In this document: positions 21,501 through 32,385 of the stretch, one piece after another | How the letters are laid out: each line of letters starts with the position of its first letter | Position numbering within the stretch: position 1 is the first letter of the stretch | Assembly: GCA_947044365.1 (NCBI GenBank) | Contig: OX345636.1 | Coordinates: 33,485,212 to 33,549,211 of the forward strand | Length of the DNA stretch: 64,000 bases | Source: Petrosia ficiformis | Lineage: Eukaryota; Porifera; Demospongiae; Haplosclerida; Petrosiidae | Direction of reading: 5' to 3' | The notes under the pieces: model-generated | Told to the model about the DNA's origin: nothing | Seen by the model: the letters and a program-made list of their open reading frames with translations, nothing else | The model's database searches: none | Program-made: the position numbers and the translations under genes

Positions 21501-22749
21501 GTCGAGTTATTACAACGACAAGAAAGGGGAGACGATATCTATTTTGAATTAAGGAAGCGTGTTATCCAGTGCCGTGATGTGATACAAGTATCAGTATCAA
21601 AGAATAAAAAACCAGGTTTTCTGAAACTAGTAGACAGAAAGAGATGGATAGAAAACTGTTATTCCTGCAGTTGTACGAACTATTGCTCACAGTTACGAGA
21701 GATTACCAGTGATGCAGTCGAAAGGGTAGTAAAGAGATTTGAAGACACAGGTATAAAATCTCCCGAAATCGCTTTCCGTTGTCGTCTTTGTGATACTGAT
21801 GATCACTATTGTGTTCTGTCAATGGACCAACGAATGGTCCAATGTCACCAAAACAATGGACCAGTAACGCCAGACATGTCATGTTGGATAGGTTAGTGAC
21901 ATCTTTATGTGTGTGTATGTGTACATGTACATGTATGTGCAACGATTGTGCGTGTTTACCAAAAAGTTAAATGGGGTGTAGTATGTGGTGTGATGTTATT
22001 ATCAGGTGAATTGTTTATTAACTGTGAATGATAATATACATGTATAACAATATTCATAGCCTAATATACCTCACAAGATGTTATCATGTGTCATTATAAT
22101 CATAGTGTTGTGTGTGTTATGATAATATTTCTAATACTACAGGTTCATCACAGTACATTGTTTCTCATCTCACTACAGGTATTAATACACACGTATATAA
22201 CTTCATCTTCTCATATAATCTTATCTAATCAAATCGTATTAATATACAAGATTAATAATTATTATAATATAAATTTTTTGTTTTATATTTCTAGATTATT
22301 CTCCATCTAATATATTCAAGAGTCACATGTCTGAAATGTTGGATGTGATATCAGACACAGAGAGATTAGCTAATGGTCTCTCATCAGTGGATTTAATATC
22401 ATATCATGTTAAAGATGATGTCATTACTACACCCATCTCTCGTTATCAAAAAGCCAGTAAACTATTAAATGAGATTGAGAGATCTCTCATATCTCAAGTA
22501 TTGGATAATCGAGGAATATTAATATCGTTTTGTGAGGTATTAAAGAAACAGAACTCAGCTTTAAAAAGAATAGCTGAAAACATGCTGAAGGAATTAAGTG
22601 AGTTTGTAATTACATATACCAATGTTTTGTTGCTGTGGAAATTAATATATAGAGATTGGTGGGTGTCAAAAAATATAATTATTATAATTTATTATTATTT
22701 ACTAGATTCCGAGGCATCATGTGAAGAGAAGGACAGAAGAACAAGATGA
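16010..22749 (+). CDS. Ankyrin - Roc GTPase - COR - helical-domain protein (six-exon gene)
   Basis: I model six exons: 16010-16403, 19706-20013, 20169-21891, 22143-22178, 22295-22597 and 22706-22749. Each junction has GT and AG, every phase agrees, and the total is 2808 bases, giving 935 residues and a stop. Domain order is ankyrin repeats (about 1-130), then a Roc-type GTPase with P-loop GPPGVGKSS, G3-like DSGGQ and G4-like GTHKDK. A COR-like region follows (LKWLAFHLDL...GLLLYYPD), then a Cys-rich stretch and a helical C-terminal domain. Proteins of this ROCO group act as nucleotide-regulated signalling scaffolds in the cytosol; DAPK1 is a vertebrate relative with ankyrin plus Roc/COR. No kinase domain is visible here. 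An upstream exon cannot be excluded, but the first ATG opens directly into ankyrin sequence. Exon phases argue that it is a functional gene. Confidence 0.8.
17594..17620 (-). mobile_element. Orphan transposon end in intron 1
   Basis: CCGAAGGGGCTGGCACGCGAGACTA, the inverse of the end at 9677. The following bases do not duplicate the bases before 9677, so the two are not ends of one insertion. Confidence 0.4.
17685..18276. mobile_element. TIR element in intron 1, about 590 bp
   Basis: The terminal inverted repeats of roughly 80-90 bp start TAGTCTCTTGTAGCCAGCCC on the left and read in reverse on the right (GGGGCTGGCTACGCG...). Both contain a GTCTGG(or C) segment and the CGTCCAGTG motif further in. 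No transposase frame. The family appears several times in the window. Confidence 0.7.
18312..18767. mobile_element. Palindromic MITE in intron 1, about 455 bp
   Basis: Both ends read CACTGTAAAAAT or close to it, followed by a long inverted repeat of about 190 bp per arm (AACCCTTATTTGGTT, TTATCTGTGGAGAACAATGT). The loop is a TA microsatellite. Degenerate relatives of the end sequence occur at about 965-1010, 19380-19425, 52110-52165 and 52620-52680. Confidence 0.8.
18785..19370. repeat. Inverted copy of the 10610-11290 repeat
   Basis: Reverse complement of 10610-11290, from GTTTCCAGACTTGAGAAGAC to GCCACATAGGCGAGGGTCCC. It lies just before the exon 2 acceptor. Confidence 0.7.
19706..20013 (+). 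CDS. Exon 2: Roc GTPase P-loop
   Basis: Acceptor GATTTACAG, donor CCT|GTGAGTG. The residue split by the intron is restored in frame. It carries the Walker A motif GPPGVGKSS followed by a basic helical segment. The in-frame ATG at 19711 may be chance, since the acceptor fits exon 1. Confidence 0.8.
20169..21891 (+). CDS. Exon 3: Roc G3/G4 motifs and COR domain
   Basis: Acceptor TTCATTTAAG, donor GATAG|GTTAGT. The first third holds WMYLTDSGGQPQF (G3 region) and VMVVGTHKDKL (G4 region, TH.D in place of NKxD). The COR-like part follows with LKWLAFHLDLDKTGGIV and DVDEALKYFDKFGLLLYYPD. The last about 120 residues contain paired Cys (CYSCSCTNYC, CRLCDTDDHYC) that could bind metal; this is not a known COR feature to me. 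Confidence 0.8.
22143..22178 (+). CDS. Exon 4: 36-bp micro-exon
   Basis: Acceptor TACTACAG and donor TACAG|GTATTA bound a 36-base exon, phase 1 in and out, encoding SSQYIVSHLTT with split glycine and aspartate codons at the ends. It can be skipped without changing frame, so alternative splicing is possible. Confidence 0.6.
22295..22597 (+). CDS. Exon 5: C-terminal helical domain
   Basis: Acceptor TATTTCTAG, donor TTAA|GTGAGT. Encodes SPSNIFKSHMSEMLDVISD, then LLNEIERSLISQVLDNRG, then SFCEVLKKQNSALKRIAENM. The pattern of amphipathic helices resembles a death-fold-type interaction domain, but no diagnostic motif proves it. A paralogous, disrupted copy lies at 56123-56426. Confidence 0.75.
22706..22749 (+). 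CDS. Exon 6: last coding exon
   Basis: Acceptor TTTACTAG, phase 1, ending at TGA 22747-22749. Encodes a short charged tail (SEASCEEKDRRTR). Exon 5 can also read through this intron in frame because the intron contains no stop, so intron retention would add residues rather than truncate. Confidence 0.65.
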
Positions 22750-22831
22750 AGAATAGAACAGATTGGAACAAGATTGATGAGAAAAAGACTCTAGTATTAT
22801 CATAAGATGTGTTTCTCTTTTATTCACATGT

Positions 22832-22837
22832 AATAAA
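22832..22837 (+). terminator. Poly(A) signal of the Roc/COR gene
   Basis: A canonical AATAAA lies 83 bases after the stop codon, followed by T-rich sequence. The cleavage site is expected within about 30 bases. Confidence 0.6.
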
Positions 22838-22849
22838 CAGATTCTACCT

Positions 22850-23500
22850 CATGATTTCTTCATAGTTTCACTTTCTAATTATTATTCATTAAAAAGTATT
22901 AATTAACTGGTTCCAGCATTATTGATAATCAATTATATAAAAATGGCTACTGTAACTTGTTGTATAAGAGGACATTGTAGAGTTTTAAATACAGTAAACA
23001 GATCATATGTAACTAGAAATGATATCAAAGGAAAGAAAAGACAAACTGGTATGTGTATAAAGAGGGGTTGGGTCTCTCAGTGGATGATTCCAGTATGGGT
23101 CTATGGATCTGAGACTATTAGCCTATTTATCTGTGTATGTCAGAGTCATTGGTTCATATTTGTGTTATGCCGGACCTATTTTCACAAGAGTAGTCTAAAG
23201 CAGAAGGTCATCAAAGTCCCATTCCCATACACAACTCAGTAAATAGTTTCACAGAATCACACAAACATTATTCACTAATCTGAAAATACAGAATTATCTA
23301 TGCTACTAGTAATTATGTATATATACACAGAGTATGATATAACAGTCGGTCATTAATTGGCTGGCCATTTTCCAGACCAAAAATTATTTTCTCTGGCCCA
23401 ATCTACATGTAATATTTGTCATATTACAAATGACTGTTAAACTCAATCTGTATTCAGTATCAACATGTGATATATATATAATATTAACAGGTAGCAGTGG
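22850..23500. other. Intergenic, no gene seen
   Basis: Contains short open stretches but no recognisable domain, splice-linked exon or conserved repeat arm. Confidence 0.5.
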
Positions 23501-23514
23501 CGAATTTTTGTTGG

Positions 23515-24980
23515 TCAGGCTAAAAAATGGCGCCAAAGGCGCGCGAAGTTTTTTTTTTTGGGTTATTATTGGGGCGAGCCTGAGCGAGCCCCACACTAGT
23601 CGTGTAAACGAGATTCTGTCGATATATATATATATATATATATAGATACGACTTCTTACCGTTAAAACTCTTATAATACATGCAATGAAAATAATTTTTA
23701 AAAAATTATCTGTACACACGTGTGTTCAAAATAGCTGATTTGATTTCAACTAAAATAAGAGCGAAGAGAACACGACAAGAAGAAACTCCTGAACAGCGCC
23801 AAGAGCGACTGAAAAAACGCAGGATCTCAGATAGACGGCGTAGAGAATCAGAAACTCCTGAAAAACGTCATGCTAGGCTTGACCGTCAAAGGGCCTATCG
23901 TGAACGAAGGAACTTCTTAAACTGATGACCAGAGAGCGGTCAGACTAGCTCAGATAAGTCATAATCAGCAACAAAGACTATCTACGGAAAGTGACGACCA
24001 GAGAGCTGCTAGACTAGCTCACCTAAGTCACAATCAGCGACAAAGACTGTCTACCGAAAATGATGACCAGAGAGCTGCCAGACTAGCTCAGCTAAGTCAT
24101 AATCGGCAGGAAAGAATGTCTTTAGAAACACCAGAAGAAAGACAACGTAGACTGCAGCTCGACAGAGACGGACACCAACAAACAAGACAATTGCGTACAC
24201 AAAGCCATGCTGATTTGGCGAATCTGAGTTCATCTTCTGCATGTTCTACTTGCCACGAACTTTACTTCGATTTCCCGACTTCCCGTGCAACTAAACGTGT
24301 ATGTAGCAATGCGCATGCGTATAAACTCGTGAAGGCTCGCCCCCACAATGTATCTACATTTTTCTAGTTATTTATATTGTTGGCATTATTAATTTCTAGT
24401 CGGCGATTTAGTCATCTCTAACACAGAGAGAATCAGACTCTATGAGTATCATGCTTGAGAAACAATTTTTGTCTCTTTGGATACTGAAAATCTCAGGGTT
24501 GATTTTTGTCACCAAGATCCTGCTAAGATTGTGATGTGCCATTTTATTGGAGGTGTGGTTACGTAATTTCAAAATATTTTGTCAATTTTTATTAAATTTA
24601 TAATTTTCTGATGATTAAATTTCAATTTCGGTATTGGTCCGGCCGGTCCGGCTTCTACGCCTATGGTAGTCTCGTCCCCAGCCGCCCACGCCCTTAACGA
24701 GCGAGAGGGCGTCTGGCACACTAAGTCAACTTTCTTGGAACTAGAGAACAAAATCCGTCTCTCCAATCAAATCACAGTATTCTGTGACGTAATGTGTGAT
24801 GTTGACTTTAAGGTTGTAGTCTTTTCCGTGGGCGGATGCTACTCCAATCAGTTTCTAGTCTTGCCAGCTTCTTGCTGCATACAATCTGGTTCCAATCTGT
24901 ATTTTTTGAAAGCCACACCCACCCGGGGGTATAATTATTGGGCCTAAATGTTTTCACTTTCGCTCAGGCTCGCCCCAATT
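23515..24980. mobile_element. Transposon debris with GAGCCTGAGC inverted ends
   Basis: The motif ATTGGGGCGAGCCTGAGCG at about 23569-23590 returns inverted at about 24960-24980 (CGCTCAGGCTCGCCCCAAT). The interval contains a broken coding region (23722-24367). A 29-base unit, AATTATTGGGCCTAAATGTT and onward, is repeated twice around the right end. Confidence 0.45.
23722..24367 (+). pseudogene. Broken transposon N-terminal repeat protein
   Basis: The first part encodes TPEQRQERLKKRR and TPEKRHARLDRQRAYRERR, a repeating basic helical unit. After a frameshift or stop near 23920, three 23-residue repeats of the form DDQRAARLAQLSHNRQER follow, then TPEERQRRLQLDR and a Cys-containing tail (ACSTCHELYFDF). 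Such ETPEERQ-type repeats are commonly found at the N-terminus of large DNA-transposon (Helitron-like) proteins in invertebrates. No helicase or Rep domain follows. Frame breaks show it is not functional. Confidence 0.5.
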
Positions 24981-25903
24981 ATTGGGCCTAAATGTTTTCA
25001 CTTTCAGAAACAAAGCTAAACACGCCCCACGGGTGGTGAGGGGGTGGTTGGTGGGAAACAATGGCGGGTAACTGTAGTTGCTCTCTGAGAAAGATCGGAG
25101 TTTGATAGTGCCTAGAAAGGTAGATTTTATGGTTTCAGTGAAAAGCTACAGAATTCAGCTTTCTTCAGCCTCTTGTAACTTTAAAAGTAAAATGAATTTG
25201 CAGAAAACGGCTTCGTAACTTTTCTCAAAATACATTGTACTTGGTGCACGCCATGTATGGTGGGCGTGGCTTTTGTGGTTTTGTACTTACGTTAATTGGA
25301 AAAATGGCGATTTTAACAATATTTCTTTAATTACAGGACAATATAAAGCTGATCGGAAGATTTGAAGGTTGCTATTACACCAGGTTAGAGTCATATTATA
25401 TAATATTCTATTTTGAAACTGATTGGAGTCGCATCCGCCCACTCCCTAGTACCACCTTAACATGGCGAATAACTGTTTAATTTTTGATCGTAGAGTGCTA
25501 AAGAATGGAGAAATCTGGGAAGTAGTGAAAATAGAATGAATTTCTTAAAGAGAGTTTGTTTGTGTACTTGATCCCCGTAGCCTTGGTACATGCCATGTTT
25601 GTAAGCCATGCTACGGGAAGCTAGAAAACGCCACTTCAAGCTATGCAAGAGCTTGTGTCCAGGTTAGTGTTGTTTAGCACTTAGTAAACTGATCTTCAGT
25701 AGGTAGGCCATTTCAAGTGTTAGTAGGTAGGTACCCAAGGTGCTGGAAAGACTGCATTATCGCCGAACTAACATCTGCAGCCATGCTTAGTATAGCGTTT
25801 AGTACGTCACACGTATAATTTGCCATCAATTTCCTGCCATACTTCCAGACTTAGTGTCGCTCGTTAAGGGCGTGGGCGGCTGGGGACGAGACTACGCCTA
25901 TGG
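24658..25903. mobile_element. TIR element with 9-bp target duplication
   Basis: The element itself is 24667-25894. Its ends are perfect inverted repeats over at least 38 bases, beginning TAGTCTCGTCCCCAGCCGCC. The 9 bases CGCCTATGG directly flank both ends (24658-24666 and 25895-25903). A 9-bp duplication fits Mutator-like elements. No transposase frame is present, so it is non-autonomous. Confidence 0.85.
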
Positions 25904-25984
25904 GTAGAAGAAGGCGTCTGCCATTTTCTTGAATAACACTTTCACGATATCAACAATCAGAGGTATAATTATATATTAATTAAT

Positions 25985-26335
25985 TATATAATAGGATTAT
26001 TAAAAGGGTTTTAGTTTTAGTTAACTATAACTATAATCCTTTTAGTAAGGTATTGTGACTTAGCCTTAACTAAACTATACTATGCTAAATTACAAGTCTA
26101 TTTTAATAACTACATGTATAACGAAAAGTGGCTAATAATGGACACTTTTATATAGTTAGTTAACTAAAACTAAAACCCTTTTAGTAAGCCTAATATTATT
26201 TTAGTTAATTAAACTATATAACTAAACTAAACGTTTGAGAAACGAGGCATACTATATATAACTACAACTAAAAGTAGTCATTTTTGTCAAACTAAAACAA
26301 CACTAGTTAATTAACTAAAATTAATATTAATTAAC
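25985..26335. mobile_element. MITE-like family (CTAAAACCCTTTTAGTAAG), copy 1
   Basis: A self-complementary block rich in GTTAACTAAAACTAAAACCC and ending AAACTAAAACAACACTAGT. Related copies are at about 30905-31165, 55360-55625, 56655-56875 and 60155-60245, so it is a dispersed family. Confidence 0.7.
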
Positions 26336-26398
26336 TATATAACCACACCCATATTACCATTCCTCTCACTTTTAATTATTCTCAATCATTTAATGTAG

Positions 26399-27331
26399 AT
26401 ATTGACTGGTCATCAGTACATCAAACATCTCGTCCATTTGATACATATCTACCTCCATTGGCTATTACTATACCAGAAATATTAAAGGTGTTTGTATATG
26501 TCATATGTCTAATTTGTTTCATTTGACACTTCCGACAATACAGAAACATTGTGATGTTCTGAAAGGTAATTAATATCAATCATATATTCATAAAAAATGT
26601 AGTTTTCACACATATATTCATACCTAATTAAATATTCATAGATCATTATAATAATGTTCATATCTTAATATTCATAGCTCATTTTATATGTTTATTATAT
26701 ATTCATTAATGCTTTCCATGCAAAATTCCAGACTCATTCCCATATTCAACCTGGTTTAGGTATGAGGGTAAACACTAATATTTATATCTACAGAGTTGTG
26801 TACTCCTCGGCCTGATAACTTCCTCCTCTTCCAATTCGAATTAACACACGTAATTTTGTGTTCCTGTCATGTGACACCAGACATCAGAATTGTTCAATTA
26901 AATGTTAGTAGTTAGTCTAATTACAGGGGCACCTTTAGTGAGAGGGGGCGAGTGAGAAAGGATGAATGAACTAAGGAGATAGATATATGAAATAATAGAT
27001 GGATAGAAATATTGTGTAAATAGATAAATAGATAGATGAAAAGAATAATAAATAGATAGATATAACGATTAATGAAAGATGCATGTATCAGTTGATGAAT
27101 AGATGGATAGATAGATGCAAGTATCAATGAATGTATTTGATAAATATATACTTTTAGTCTTGTTTCTTATCTTACAGGTTAGTCTAAAGGATCTTTCTCT
27201 TTCTTCTCATGCTCGTCAGAAATTGATAGCTTTGTCAGGTCAAAGATATGATCGAATAACTGATGAAATTAAACTTATAGGAGAGAAATGTTCCACAAGA
27301 GAACAGAACAGATGTAAAAGTTTTTTATGTG
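26399..27331 (+). CDS. Mitochondrial ribosomal protein S35-like gene (partial)
   Basis: Three exons are visible: 26399-26565, 26794-26903 and 27178-27331, with GT-AG borders and matching phases at both introns. Translated pieces resemble MRPS35: DIDWSSVHQTSRPFDTYLPP, then FHLTLPTIQKHCDVLKELCT, then DIRIVQLNVSLKDLSLSSHA and KLIALSGQRYDRITDEIKLI with STREQN, in the order known for the family. The product belongs to the small subunit of the mitochondrial ribosome. Oddities: the first exon needs a one-base frame shift near 26495 between IPEILK and FHLTL, and about 20 residues usual there are missing. The conserved C-terminal segment after REQN was not found, and no N-terminal exon was identified. 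It may be a diverged gene, a misread splice, or a decaying copy. Confidence 0.6.
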
Positions 27332-27449
27332 GTAAGTAGATGAGGGGATTCGCGTTGTGTAGGTGTGTCCAATGATTATTGTAATAAATAATAATTAATA
27401 ATCATTACAACTTGTAAATTACTAATCTCAATCTGTAATTAAACCAATA

Positions 27450-28285
27450 TTACTATTAATAGACTATACTACTAACTAATGTTACTATTATTAGATTACA
27501 TGTATATTACTAACTAATGTTACTATTAATAGGCTATACTATTAACTAATGTTACTATTAATAGATTATACTACCAATGAATGTTACTAATAATAGACTA
27601 TACTACTAACTAATGCTACTATTAATAGATTATACTACTAACTAATGTTACTATTAATAGACTATACTACTAACTAATGTTACTATGAATAGATTATACT
27701 AGTAATGAATGTTACTATTAATAGATTATACTACTAATAGATTATACTGCTAACTATTAATAGATTATACCACTAACTATTGTTACTATTAATAGATTAT
27801 ACCACTAACTAATGTTACCATTAATAGATTATACCACTAACTAATGTTACTACAATAGTCTATACCGACTAACTAATGTTACTATGAATAGATTATACTA
27901 GTAATGAATGTTACTATTAATAGATTATACTACTAATAGATTATACTGCTAACTATTAATAGATTATACCACTAACTATTGTTACTATTAATAGATTATA
28001 CCACTAACTAATGTTACCATTAATAGATTATACCACTAACTAATGTTACTACAATAGTCTATACCGACTAACTAATGTTACTATTATTAGATTATACTAA
28101 CTAATGTTACTATTAATAGACTACACTATTAACTAATGTTACTATTAATAGACTATACAGTATAGTTTATTAATAGTAACACTAGTTAGTGGTATTGTCT
28201 GTACTACTAACTAATGTTACTATTAATAGATTATACACTAACTAATGTTACTATCAATAGATTATACTACTAATTAATATTATAA
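27450..28285. repeat. Minisatellite of about 32-35 bp units
   Basis: About 25 imperfect copies of a unit like ACTAATGTTACTATTAATAG plus ATTATACTACTA. A higher-order block of about 185 bases (27690-27875) is repeated nearly exactly at 27875-28060. Confidence 0.9.
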
Positions 28286-28289
28286 TAAT

Positions 28290-28540
28290 GCATGATGTTG
28301 TAGAGGTCACACGCACTGTTCTGTGCCACACGCATTTGGTGTGTGTCAAACTTGTGACTGAATTGCAGTGTCAGGTAGACATCAGGCAGTAGTCTTTTAC
28401 ACAAAGAGGAAGATGCTCGGAATAGAGGAAAATGACTACTGCCTGATGTCTAACTGAAACTGCAATCCAGTCACAAGTTTGACACACAACCAAATGTGTG
28501 TGACACAGAACAGTGCGTGTGACCTCTACAACATCATGCA
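28290..28540. mobile_element. Palindromic MITE, about 250 bp
   Basis: The arms of roughly 110 bp are reverse complements: GCATGATGTTGTAGAGGTCA on the left and TGACCTCTACAACATCATGC on the right. The short loop includes the AGGAAGATGCTCGG stretch. It is placed directly at the edge of the minisatellite. Confidence 0.8.
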
Positions 28541-29205
28541 TGCTCCTTAGTACCTTGTACAGTCTAGTGTAGTATAAATAGTAGAATGTTTTTTTGTAAT
28601 TATTATTAAACCACTGCTGAATAACTGTTTGGTTATTATAAAAATAATCATTGATTGGTGAAAGCAAAGATAGAACAATGGATAGTATAATATATGTATA
28701 TACTATAGTACATAGTTTAATATCATAAGGTTAAATACATGATTAAACTGTAACTCAATAACTTATACATGTATATAGTATAGTATATAGTTTAATATCT
28801 ATCATAATGTAATACTCATACAAATAGCATGTTAATAGTAGTGTGTAACAATGTCTATGATGAATTGGCTCAATATAATCACTATAATAGGCATGAGAAA
28901 GTCAGATTATATAAATGGTAACACCACAAAGCAATCATACGGATATTTTTCTCCATATATCTTGTTTTAGATTATGATGATTTTTTTTCATTTTTGTTTG
29001 TTTGTGTGTGTGTGTTATTATGATGTGGTTGTACTTGGTGCCTCTTTGCTTGATTATACACCTGCTATGTGGCTAGGTTCTAACATATTTATGAGGTTGC
29101 CCACAATCTCAACCTCTGGGTGTGTTATACATGTACATATCTATCTAACGAACTTTCTCAGGTTAGGTGACAGATAATAATATGTGTAGGTTTATATACA
29201 ACCAG
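28541..29205. other. Intergenic, no gene seen
   Basis: AT-rich with weak local repeats; no supported exon. Confidence 0.45.
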
Positions 29206-30395
29206 ACATGGGTTCAATTACAAAACTTCAATTACAATTACACTTTCGATTATAGCATTTCAGAGAATATCATTTGAATTGCAATTACAATTACATTTTA
29301 CAGGGACAATTACAATTACAATTACAATTACTGAGTAATTTCATTGGCTTAAAATTACAATTGAATTACTAAATACTAACTACATGTATAACTATATGTA
29401 AATCAATCAATATTACACCTAATAACATTAAGTTTTGAAAAAGAGCATCACTTAAAGAACAATGTTCCAATCTAAATATTTTTCCAGAAATGCTGAAAAT
29501 CCTCTCCTCTTGTGCTGACGATGCTGGAATGGCTAGGGTGATGAAAGCCTAGCAAATGCAGGAACTTAAAATGTCTTTGTTATCTTTCCAAAATGCTAGA
29601 ACATTAGTATCTGGCATGCATGGTTGAGATAAATATAATTATAGTCAGTAACCTCAAACAAAGCTCAAACAAAGCTCCAGCTGCAACAAAAGTCCTTTTG
29701 TACAATAACATAAGTTACAGAACAAAGAGATGAAAAGGAGCAGCTGTAATTTTGATAATGCCATGCCAGCTAGCTTTGATGATAAGCACACAAAACTGCT
29801 CGTGTAACTGCAGCACATCTTTATGACTTATAATTAAAAATGAATGCAGTCAATGCACTAAAGTGCAGAACCCTCGCTAGCTACTGCTAAACAGCATGGC
29901 TTTAGAACAATTTTGCCTAAGTAACATATTGCAACAGCCCGAAACACACCATTCGTATCAACACTAAGAAGTCAGTAGTACATCATGAATATGCAAATTA
30001 TGGGGATAGCATGGCCATCAGATCTCTTGAGAACTAGCGAATTTCTGGACAAAACTTTACAAAAAGCTATATAAACACTCGTTAGGATGATAGACAAAGC
30101 CCAAGAAACAAAGCTTCAAAGATACAAAAGTTAGTGTTTCAGTGTTTTCTGCTGACATCAGCAAAAACGATAAAATATGAAGATGGCGACAGATCGATGA
30201 GAGTTTACACAGCTGTTTCTGATGAGTTTAGAACAAATTGCTTTTATTTCTTATCTGTCACTATACCAGTATTCTGCAGATATGCTCAGAATGCAGTAAG
30301 ACCTTGCAGTTGTGGAGATCAAGCGGTAACATACAGACACACACACACAAGAAGACTACTATAACCCTCCGCCTACGCGCTCGGGTTAATTAGGG
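29205..30395. mobile_element. ATTACAATT-ended element, about 1.2 kb
   Basis: The left part is a dense ATTACAATTACA repeat. The right end is the CCTCCGCCTACGCG motif followed by GGGTTAATTA, which resembles the end at about 11440-11470. An inverted relative covers 62100-62600. No protein domain was recognised. Confidence 0.55.
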
Positions 30396-30765
30396 TTTTG
30401 ACTTCCCTACATCTTCTTCCATTTTTATTGAACTTAAATTACATTACAATTACAATTATATTGTTCTTAACTGACATATGTATCAATTAAAAACTCCCTA
30501 ACTCGTATTTCTCAAAAATGTACATAGTATCCAAGTATCCAGACATACATGTACATGTATGTATGTTATGTATGTTATGTATGTATGCATGTTAATAGTA
30601 GTGTGTAGCAATTTTTATGATGAGCTAATAATAACTACAATGGTCTGTTGTGTTTTGGGCATGAGAAAGTCGGGCATGATTACTGAACTACAAACCAATC
30701 ATAGGGATACTTTATGTCTTGTTTGTTCCATCAATTAGTATATTATGTGTTTTCTTTTCTCATAG

Positions 30766-30871
30766 TTTCCAAATGATTCCAATCCACGTCTGTTTGGATC
30801 AAGGGGTGATACTTACATTAATGTAACCAAATACCAACAAAAAAACCTCAGGTTGACTTGCAGATGTCCAG
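30766..30871 (+). CDS. Candidate orphan exon
   Basis: An open 106-base block between acceptor TTCTCATAG and donor CCAG|GTTAGA, encoding PNDSNPRLFGSRGDTYINVT and RLTCRCP. Only its last dozen bases and the following intron are duplicated, inverted, at about 60255-60290. No family recognised. Confidence 0.25.
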
Positions 30872-30877
30872 GTTAGA

Positions 30878-32385
30878 GTTCTATTGTGTGCCCCTGTGTG
30901 TGAGAAAATGACTACTTTTAGTTATAGTCGTAGTAAGCCTGGTTTCTCAAACTTTTAATTTAATTATAGTTTAGGTAATTACTAAAAGGGATTTAGCTAA
31001 CTAAGTTCCTAAAGATCCCCTTTCTCATACACACACACACACACTAGTGTAGTTTTCGTTAACTATAACTATAACTAAAACCCCTTTTAGTAAGGTATTT
31101 TGACTTTTAGTTATAACAGGTCTATTGCAATAACTATAACTAACTAAAATGCAAATTGACCAATAATTGACAATAAACAGTTTGATGAAAAGCTCACTAT
31201 ATTAAGTCACACAGTCATAATATTATGATTATTTACCCTTGTTACTTTGTCTTTACATCATGAAGGATGATCATATAAGTACTTAATGTGTAATGATTAG
31301 GTGACTAGTATAATGTGGGTCAATGAAATTTTACAATATTCATAATTACTTTAGCCAATAACTGATACCAGTCCAATATTATATCTATCTTCTGGTTTTT
31401 GATTCTTTTAATGAAAATGAGCATTTTCTCAATAATTATGAGTATTATAAAGTGTACTATAATCAATTTTTACAATATCAGTTGTATACATCTTTCAGAA
31501 ATAACCGATACTGATACTAAAAATAATGGCTGATAATGACCGATCTAATTATCAGTGCATCACTAAATGTGAGTTCCATAGTATGTACTTCTTGCATCAA
31601 GTAAATGCTTCTTACTTGTATAAGTAATCATAATTCAGATGCCAATTTAATACTTACCTGTGATAATCAGATCTTGCTTTTTTTGTATCTAAATTGTTAC
31701 TTGTTTTGTGTTTATTTTAGGAATTTTTTTACTTGCCTTTATTTTGGTTTGTTTCTTTGTTTGTTTGTTGTGCTATGTTTGCTTCAAATGTTTAGTTATC
31801 CAAAGGACCATTAAGGACCGCTTAATTATTTTCATTTCTAAGGAAGCCAATATATACATGTACATGTATGTTGGAGCAACTTGTGGCTGAAGTGGTTTGT
31901 TTTGCCTCACTTCATCACAGCCTCTGGGTGTAGTGCTATGGGGCTGTTGACATTGCTATTCACACACTTACAAGGATAATCTCAGCCTCTGGGTGCGTAA
32001 AAGAGGCATGGAGGTAGACTTTCTCATGTTAGTATAATAGTATTGGATAAGTTGCAAACATAAGACAGTCTACTAAATGTACTTTAAGCTGGTGCAAAAA
32101 TCCAAGGTATACAACTAACCAATCCAAAGTTATAAGCAATTGAAATTTCAATGACTCTAAGTGTGGGTATTGGCACTGTCCACTGCACTTTCAAACACTT
32201 GCCTAGCTGCTTTCCTCCCCACTAACGATCCATGATTTTGGTATCTGTGACATTGTTAGAAAGTACTTTGTCTAAGTAAGTTAACAGTTTGTGTTGTGTA
32301 AAATATGGAAGTTATGAAGGAAAACGTTTGGATTGCGCATGTGCATTCATGAATTAATCAGCAATTTTTAATTTGATGGTGTAAT
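30878..32385. repeat. Second inverted duplication, left copy
   Basis: Reverse complement of 59318-60285, beginning at the GTTAGAGTTCTATTGTGTGC motif and including GGAGCAACTTGTGGCTGAAG. The right copy lacks about 600 bases corresponding to 30980-31640. Confidence 0.8.

Noticed and set aside
22922..23242. 106-codon frame downstream of the Roc/COR gene
   Set aside because: It follows the poly(A) signal, has no domain, and the composition is not coding-like.
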